Positions 44,580 to 49,081 of a stretch of 49,081 nucleotides of DNA are shown piece by piece (position 1 is the first letter of the stretch; the number at the start of each line of letters is the position of its first letter). Source of the DNA: a virus. The stretch lies in the IMG/VR virus record IMGVR_UViG_3300033997_000029, positions 1 to 49,081 of that record. The stretch is one strand, 5' to 3'. The translations under genes and the position numbers were made by a program. The notes under the pieces were generated by a model, which was given only the letters and a program-made list of their open reading frames with translations, ran no database searches and had not been told where the DNA came from.

Positions 44580-44954
44580 ATGGAATTGGTACTGATTCGC
44601 GGCCTTCCGGGTAGTGGCAAGTCCACTCTGGCTAAGTCGATGCAAATGCACCACCACATTGAGGCTGATATGTACTTCGTCCAGCCCTATGTCGGATATG
44701 TGTTTGATCCGTCGAAGCTTCGCGCTGCGCATGGCTGGTGCCAGTCTGGGGCCCGCAGGATGCTTGAAGCTGGACGCCATGTGGTGGTTTCTAACACTTT
44801 CACGCAGAAGTGGGAAATGCAGCCTTACTTTGATATGGCAGCTAGCCTGAACATTCCCGTCCGCGTGATCGAGGCTACGGGCAATTTCAAGAATGTGCAT
44901 GGCGTGCCGTATGAGGCTATTGAGCGCATGCGTGCTCGATGGGAAGAAATCTAA
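44580..44954 (+). CDS. P-loop kinase (AAA_33 / polynucleotide kinase-like)
   Basis: 124 residues starting MELVLIRGLPGSGKST, with Walker A at 8-16. An ADMYF segment near residue 29 and VVSNTFTQKWEMQPYF near 70 resemble the AAA_33 / T4 PNK kinase fold, in which Asp binds the acceptor hydroxyl. It lacks a phosphatase domain. Substrate unknown; RNA or nucleotide phosphorylation is inferred. Confidence 0.7.
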   Translation: MELVLIRGLPGSGKSTLAKSMQMHHHIEADMYFVQPYVGYVFDPSKLRAAHGWCQSGARRMLEAGRHVVVSNTFTQKWEMQPYFDMAASLNIPVRVIEATGNFKNVHGVPYEAIERMRARWEEI

Positions 44955-44973
44955 CAACTGAGAGGAATAAGGG

Positions 44974-45258
44974 ATGAACAAGGACAACGCACGGGACTAC
45001 CTGCCGCTGGTGCAGGCTTTGGCAGAAGGAAAAGTGATTCAGATGCTTGAAGGCCATGGCTATTGGGTTGATATGGTCGAGATTTCGTCAGAAATCCCGG
45101 CAAGACTTTACCGCATCAAGCCTGAGCCGCGAGAGATTTGGGTTAACCATCATGAAGAAGTTGGCCTTGGATACAACTTCTACGCGAGTAAAGAAGCCGC
45201 TGCCGATGGTATCCGTCCTGGTTGGAAGCCTGTTTGCTTCCGCGAGGTGATCGAATGA
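44974..45258 (+). CDS. Hypothetical protein
   Basis: 94 residues. LVQALAEGKVIQMLEGHGYWVDMVEISSEIPARLYRIKPEPREIWVN is a pattern common in accessory phage proteins; the second half has YNFYASKEAAADG. GAGAGGAA precedes the ATG. Function unknown. Confidence 0.55.
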   Translation: MNKDNARDYLPLVQALAEGKVIQMLEGHGYWVDMVEISSEIPARLYRIKPEPREIWVNHHEEVGLGYNFYASKEAAADGIRPGWKPVCFREVIE

Positions 45259-45671
45259 ACCTAGAACAGATCGACACCAGCACTACGGCGGGTAAGGGTC
45301 TAATTGATGCTGCTAGGGCTGCGCTTCCATTTATTGCCTACGCATTTGATCAAGGAATCGACGGTGCAGAGGAAGCAGGTCGCGCTATCGAGGAGGCACT
45401 TCGTGACGATCAGCTCCAAGGTTACGTGTTGGTGCCGGTGGAGCCGACTGAAGAGATGCTGGACGCAGGACGTGCTGCGGTAATGGCGGAGCACTGCGCA
45501 GGTCCTAAATGGACGCCGCGCCAGCACTTTGAGGCCTCAGGTCGCTCAACGGCAGGAATCCCCGAGGACGTTCTGGACGAGCGCGGTCCGCTGACCAAGG
45601 AAAGCACTGCCGCAATGGTGTTTGGGGCCATGCTCGCCGCTCGCCCAGAGGTGTCCAATGTCAATGACTGA
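45255..45671 (+). CDS. Ead-like accessory protein
   Basis: 138 residues from ATG 45255 (ATGA overlap with previous gene). YVLVPVEPTEEMLDAGRAAVM is a motif frequent in Ead-type phage accessory proteins, followed by SGRSTAGIPEDVLDE and AMVFGAMLAARPE. Function unknown. Confidence 0.55.
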   Translation: MNLEQIDTSTTAGKGLIDAARAALPFIAYAFDQGIDGAEEAGRAIEEALRDDQLQGYVLVPVEPTEEMLDAGRAAVMAEHCAGPKWTPRQHFEASGRSTAGIPEDVLDERGPLTKESTAAMVFGAMLAARPEVSNVND

Positions 45672-45873
45672 AGTGGTAGAGGAGTCGCTGAAGGCAGATG
45701 CCAGGTTCCGGCATTTGACGGTGATGCCGCTTGAGCGAGAGGAAGAGTGCGAATGCTGCGGCGGTCTTGGATATATCGATGAGACCCTTGGCGGGTACGC
45801 ATTCTCAAATCCCAAGGCACAATGCCCGAATTGTGACGGTAATGGATACTGGATTAGGAGGGCTTACGTATGA
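45658..45873 (+). CDS. DnaJ-type zinc-finger small protein
   Basis: 71 residues. CECCGGLGYID and CPNCDGNGYW are two CxxCxGxG motifs, half of a DnaJ zinc finger. Overlaps the preceding gene by 14 bases. May bind RNA or an unfolded partner; function unknown. Confidence 0.55.
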   Translation: MSMTEVVEESLKADARFRHLTVMPLEREEECECCGGLGYIDETLGGYAFSNPKAQCPNCDGNGYWIRRAYV

Positions 45874-46043
45874 CCGCAGGCGACAAGATCAAGCTTAGGG
45901 CTGAGTTGGCTTCATTGGCTGAGAAAGATGAATACTTATCAAACAACCAAGAAATTGTCCATGAAATGATGGGGATTATAGGTTCCATGGATGATGAAAC
46001 CGCAGACGCCCTAATGAAAAAACTCGGACTGGATGGGGAGTGA
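45870..46043 (+). CDS. Small acidic helical protein
   Basis: 57 residues (MTAGDKIKLRAELASLAEKD at the start), acidic and helical. AGGAGG precedes the ATG, which overlaps the previous stop. Function unknown. Confidence 0.5.
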   Translation: MTAGDKIKLRAELASLAEKDEYLSNNQEIVHEMMGIIGSMDDETADALMKKLGLDGE

Positions 46044-46046
46044 GGC

Positions 46047-46280
46047 GTGAATGAGTGGGACCGCCAAGTATTTATTGCAGAAACTGGGATTGATCCAGTC
46101 GATGAAGGTGATAAACAAATTATCCAGTTAACTAAAATTACTTGTTACTGTGTGAAATTTGGAAATGACCTTGTGATGTTCCACGGCGAGCATGACTCTG
46201 ATGGAAATATTTACTCTGAACACAATGGGCAGGTCTACCGTTTGACTGTAAAGACAAAGGATAGGAAGGTAGATGAATAA
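46047..46280 (+). CDS. Small hypothetical protein
   Basis: 77 residues from GTG 46047. Beta-rich second half (CYCVKFGNDLVMFHGEHDSDGN). No family recognised. Overlaps next gene by 8 bases. Confidence 0.5.
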   Translation: MNEWDRQVFIAETGIDPVDEGDKQIIQLTKITCYCVKFGNDLVMFHGEHDSDGNIYSEHNGQVYRLTVKTKDRKVDE

Positions 46281-46506
46281 GGTAGGCAAGCCATTCAAGA
46301 TGGAGCCTTTGACTAGGAAGGCTAGGAACGCTAAGCAGCGGACGGCAATGGCTGTAGGGGTGGATATTGACCGACTGATGTGGGAGCGAGTTGGGGCTAT
46401 TGACGGTGATAGTTCAAGATTCATGGTTGTAGCATCGTGTGACAGTCGCTGGGATACAATTCGCTGGGTTCAGACTCAGAATGACCCTGATTGGAAGATC
46501 GTGTAG
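46273..46506 (+). CDS. Small basic hypothetical protein
   Basis: 77 residues; basic start (LTRKARNAKQRTAMAVGVD), then a Trp-rich end (DSRWDTIRWVQTQNDPDWKIV). AGGAAGG precedes the ATG. Last gene before terminase. Function unknown. Confidence 0.5.
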   Translation: MNKVGKPFKMEPLTRKARNAKQRTAMAVGVDIDRLMWERVGAIDGDSSRFMVVASCDSRWDTIRWVQTQNDPDWKIV

Positions 46507-46508
46507 TA

Positions 46509-46522
46509 TTCGATATATCGAA
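46509..46522. promoter_or_regulatory. Perfect 14-bp palindrome upstream of small terminase
   Basis: TTCGATATATCGAA is a perfect dyad in the 35-base gap between the preceding stop and the small terminase ATG. It could be an operator, or part of the packaging (pac/cos) site recognised by the small terminase. Confidence 0.5.
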
Positions 46523-46541
46523 AAAGTAGACGGAAACAGAG

Positions 46542-46835
46542 ATGGCAGGTCCTAACAAACCTAAAACGGGCGGCAGGAAGCCTGGGGTGCCCAACAAGGC
46601 CACTACAGCGTTTAGAGAGACGGTTACACGTCTGCTAGAGGACAACGCTGAGAACGTCGCACGTTGGCTTGAGCATGTGGCGGCAGATGACCCTGACAAG
46701 GCATTGCAGCGGCTTGCCCAGTTGGCCGAGTTCGCTGCGCCTAAGCTAAGCCGATCTGAGGTTAAGGCAGAGGTCGAGAACAAGGGTGGTCCTATCATCA
46801 ATTTGACCCTGACAAAGCCAGATGGCGGGACTTAA
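46542..46835 (+). CDS. Putative small terminase subunit
   Basis: 97 residues. Basic start PNKPKTGGRKPGVPNKATTAFRETVTRLL, a pattern seen in small phage proteins directly before TerL, then a helical region (ENVARWLEHVAADDPDKALQRLAQLAEFAAPKLSR) and a short C-terminal strand (PIINLTLTKP). Overlaps terL by 14 bases. Would recognise the packaging site. Shorter than classic TerS, so confidence is moderate. Confidence 0.65.
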   Translation: MAGPNKPKTGGRKPGVPNKATTAFRETVTRLLEDNAENVARWLEHVAADDPDKALQRLAQLAEFAAPKLSRSEVKAEVENKGGPIINLTLTKPDGGT

Positions 46836-48258
46836 CCTTAGTCTTCACGCTAAGCAGACCATTGCGTATGAGTCTGAGGCGACTGAAATCCTATACGGCG
46901 GCGCGGCGGGTGGCGGTAAGAGCCACCTTTTCCGCGTGGCCTCGATCATGTGGTGCGCGACGGTTCCGGGTTTGCAGGTCTACTTGTTCCGGCGTCTGTT
47001 CGATGACCTGTATAAGAATCACATGGAAGGCCCGACTAGCTTCCCTGCCCTACTCGGTGAGTGGATCGATGCGGGGCATGTGAAGATCAACTACTCAAAG
47101 AACTTCATTGAGTTCTGGAATGGGGCGAAGATTCACCTTTGCCACCTTCAGCATGAGAAGGATGTAATCAAGTATCAGGGTGCCGAAATCCATGTGCTGC
47201 TGATGGATGAGTTGACTCACTTCAGCGCATCTATGTACCGGTATCTTCGCGGTCGTCTGCGTCTAGGTGGACTCGTAGTTCCGCCTGCCATGAAGGGGCT
47301 ATTCCCGAGAATACTATGCGGCTCTAATCCTGGTGGCCCCGGCCACAACTGGGTCAAGGCTGGATTTGTAGATAATGCCCCGCCGCTGGCAATCGTCCAG
47401 ATGGATAAGAAGGAGGGTGGCCTGAAGCGGCAGTACATCCCCGCCCGTCTGGATGACAACCCGACTCTGACTGAGAATGACCCCGACTATGCCGATCGCC
47501 TAGAGGGATTGGGCAATGCCGCGCTAATTAAGGCAATGCTGTCCGGTGACTGGAACATCGTGGCTGGCGGTGCGCTGGATGATGTTTGGTCTGAACGGGT
47601 CATCGTTCCTGCATTCAACGTTCCGCATAGCTGGACTGTGGATCGCTCCTTTGACTGGGGCAGCACTCACCCGTTCTCTGTGTGCTGGTGGGCTGAGGCT
47701 GACGGTACGGAGGCAACGCTCCCCAACGGCGACAAATTCTGTCCGCCCCGTGGGTCTATCATCCTGTGCGGGGAATGGTATGGGGCCAAGGCTCCTAATG
47801 AGGGCTTGAAGATGGCCCCGCGTGAGGTTGCCCAAGGCATAAAGGACCGTGAAGCGGCCATGCGACAATCGGGCCATATCTCGCGCAATGTCATGCCAGG
47901 ACCAGCCGACAACCAAATCAGTGCAGTGTCCCAACCTGGGACGCCTACTATCGCCGATGAGATGGCATCCGTTGGCATCCGCTGGGGCAAGTCTGATAAG
48001 GCGCCTGGAACCCGCAAGATCGGCCTAGAGTTGCTGCGATCCCGCGTGAAGGAGGCCGGCAAGGAGTACCCCGAGCGTCCTGCAATCTACTTCATGGATC
48101 ATTGCCGCTCAGCGATTGCCCAGCTTCCAGTGCTGCCTCGTGACCCCAAGAATCCGGATGACGTAGACACCTCAGCAGAGGACCATGCCTATGACGCCAT
48201 CCGCTATCGTGTGCTGGCTGGGAAGAAGTTCGACCCCATCGCAGCGGTCCGTGGCTAG
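46822..48258 (+). CDS. terL: Terminase large subunit
   Basis: 478 residues. ATPase: Walker A GGAAGGGKS at 26-34, Walker B VLLMDE at 125-130, coupling motif CGSNPGGPGHNW. Nuclease: DRSFDWGS (Asp274, Asp278) and EDHAYDAIRY (Asp454, Asp458). It cuts concatemers and pumps DNA into the prohead. A cassette of accessory genes separates it from the portal, which resumes at 843 if the genome is circular. Confidence 0.92.
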   Translation: MAGLNLSLHAKQTIAYESEATEILYGGAAGGGKSHLFRVASIMWCATVPGLQVYLFRRLFDDLYKNHMEGPTSFPALLGEWIDAGHVKINYSKNFIEFWNGAKIHLCHLQHEKDVIKYQGAEIHVLLMDELTHFSASMYRYLRGRLRLGGLVVPPAMKGLFPRILCGSNPGGPGHNWVKAGFVDNAPPLAIVQMDKKEGGLKRQYIPARLDDNPTLTENDPDYADRLEGLGNAALIKAMLSGDWNIVAGGALDDVWSERVIVPAFNVPHSWTVDRSFDWGSTHPFSVCWWAEADGTEATLPNGDKFCPPRGSIILCGEWYGAKAPNEGLKMAPREVAQGIKDREAAMRQSGHISRNVMPGPADNQISAVSQPGTPTIADEMASVGIRWGKSDKAPGTRKIGLELLRSRVKEAGKEYPERPAIYFMDHCRSAIAQLPVLPRDPKNPDDVDTSAEDHAYDAIRYRVLAGKKFDPIAAVRG

Positions 48259-48280
48259 TGTTCTATCTATGACCTGTACT

Positions 48281-48324
48281 GTTCCATTCCTGATATTTAT
48301 CAAATCAAACAACGATGGTAGATT
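48281..48324 (+). promoter_or_regulatory. Family promoter of accessory cassette copy A
   Basis: GTTCCA (48281-48286), 9 bases ending TGATA, TTTATC (48296-48301), 17 bases, TAGATT (48319-48324), 29 bases to the start at 48354. Matches the site before the paralogous cassette at 23494 in layout and distance. Confidence 0.6.
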
Positions 48325-48353
48325 GGGCCATCGATAACTAGGAGGGTGTTGGG

Positions 48354-48776
48354 ATGAGTGGGATTAAGCGATTCAACCACGGGGTTTGTGAGTACCCCGG
48401 TGGAATCTTCAGTGAAATGAATCAGGAAGCTGATGGCGACTACGTCCTCCACTCTGACCACGAGGCAGAGGTAGCCCGCCTGCGTGCTGAGCTACAAAAC
48501 GCCGCCAGGGCCGCGCTCGATGCTGTAGCACTGTCCTGCGCAAAGGAGCGCGAGGCTGATGCGCTGCGCGCGGAGTTGGAGTGGCTGCGCTCTTGGTTGC
48601 CGCCGATGAAGGTACTGGTCAGCGCTGTGGAGGAAGAGTTCTGCAGCGAATTGACAGAGGCATCTGAGCCGGATCACTCCAAGGTTAGCTATCCGGAAGA
48701 AGATTGCCCGATCACCTTCGGCATGATCCGCGAAGCCCGAAAGGCTGTTGACTACGCAATGGGAGCATCCGCATGA
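48354..48776 (+). CDS. Coiled-coil accessory protein (cassette copy A, gene 1)
   Basis: 140 residues. DGDYVLHSDHEAEVARLRAELQ onward is nearly identical to residues 16-60 of the protein at 23168-23494; the C-terminus also ends YAMGASA. It carries about 30 more residues between. GGAGGGTGTTGGGATG start region shared with the paralog. Function unknown. Confidence 0.7.
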   Translation: MSGIKRFNHGVCEYPGGIFSEMNQEADGDYVLHSDHEAEVARLRAELQNAARAALDAVALSCAKEREADALRAELEWLRSWLPPMKVLVSAVEEEFCSELTEASEPDHSKVSYPEEDCPITFGMIREARKAVDYAMGASA

Positions 48777-49015
48777 CCACCGACAACAAGACCCTGGCTG
48801 TCGATGTGCTGGCGGTGATGGACGAGCTAATTGACTTCGAGGAGAGGCATGCGGAGTACGAGCCACGGCAGAACTATGAAGCGCGAGAAGCCCGCGCCGC
48901 ACTCGCCGAGCTGATCGAGGCTTTTGATATTGCCGCGTACGGCGAGTACCTACCGGAATCGGTAGAGCAGCAAATCCGAACTTCCCTCGCCCGCGTAAGA
49001 GGAGAATCAGCATGA
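48773..49015 (+). CDS. Small helical accessory protein (cassette copy A, gene 2)
   Basis: 80 residues: MTTDNKTLAVDVLAVMDEL, an EAREARAALAELIEAFD helix and the ending SLARVRGESA, matching the gene at 22890-23171. Overlaps both neighbours by 4 bases. Function unknown. Confidence 0.65.
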   Translation: MTTDNKTLAVDVLAVMDELIDFEERHAEYEPRQNYEAREARAALAELIEAFDIAAYGEYLPESVEQQIRTSLARVRGESA

Positions 49016-49081
49016 ACACTGACAAGACCCTGGCGGTCGTGCAGCCCGGTGGGAGGGTGAGGCTGGGGGATACGCTGCTGC
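49012..49081 (+). CDS. Ead/Ea22-like accessory protein, 3'-truncated by window edge
   Basis: Twenty-three codons visible (MNTDKTLAVVQPGGRVRLGD), matching the start of the gene at 22357-22893. The expected C-terminal part is the family member at 1-732. The two halves are out of frame if the ends are joined directly. Confidence 0.6.
   Translation, partial: MNTDKTLAVVQPGGRVRLGDTLL

Overview
The window reads as the near-complete genome of a tailed bacteriophage with a long, non-contractile (siphovirus, lambda-type) tail. Coding density is very high: genes abut or overlap by 1-8 bases, and there is no chromosomal housekeeping gene, integrase or recognisable lysogeny repressor. The large terminase lies near the right end and the portal just inside the left end. 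A gene truncated at the right edge belongs to the same family as the gene truncated at the left edge, so the sequence is probably a circular or circularly permuted genome opened at an arbitrary point. Accessory proteins carrying the SAQPSPGGQ signature suggest a gammaproteobacterial, perhaps Xanthomonadaceae, host. That host call is inference only.

Layout. (1) 843-21062, plus strand: portal, prohead protease with nested scaffold, cement protein, major capsid, head-tail connectors, tail tube, G/GT chaperones with a -1 frameshift, tape measure, and lambda M-L-K-I-J tail tip genes interrupted by two homing-type endonucleases and a fibre-like gene. (2) 21016-27966, minus strand: a secreted JAMM-like moron, a winged-helix protein, a paralogous accessory cassette, and the recombination set HNH-SSB-YqaJ exonuclease-RecT with small genes. 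(3) 28107-38606, plus strand: many small early genes, an orphan DNA methyltransferase, a structured RNA leader, an O/P-like replication pair carrying origin-like repeats, and a nin-like block (NinB, Ref-like nuclease, PDDEXK-like protein, MazG). (4) 38607-39949: 1.3 kb without protein genes. It holds about 750 bases of highly structured non-coding RNA followed by seven tRNA genes, some with reduced D-arms. (5) 39950-46506: HNH gene, terminator, GH19 endolysin, holin candidates, nested Rz/Rz1, and small genes. (6) 46542-48258: terminase. The accessory cassette follows and runs off the window.

The regulatory layout is unusual. At least eight intergenic sites on both strands share one architecture: GTTCYA, exactly 9 bases, a -35-like hexamer (TTGATA/C), exactly 17 bases, and a -10-like hexamer (TAATCT-like). 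They precede nearly every early or accessory unit and look like one family of co-regulated promoters. The strongest candidates for something undescribed are the ornate RNA region with its anti-Shine-Dalgarno-like hairpin (38641-39365), the structured leader at 30812-30917, the shared promoter family, and the tandem-repeat origin inside the replication gene.
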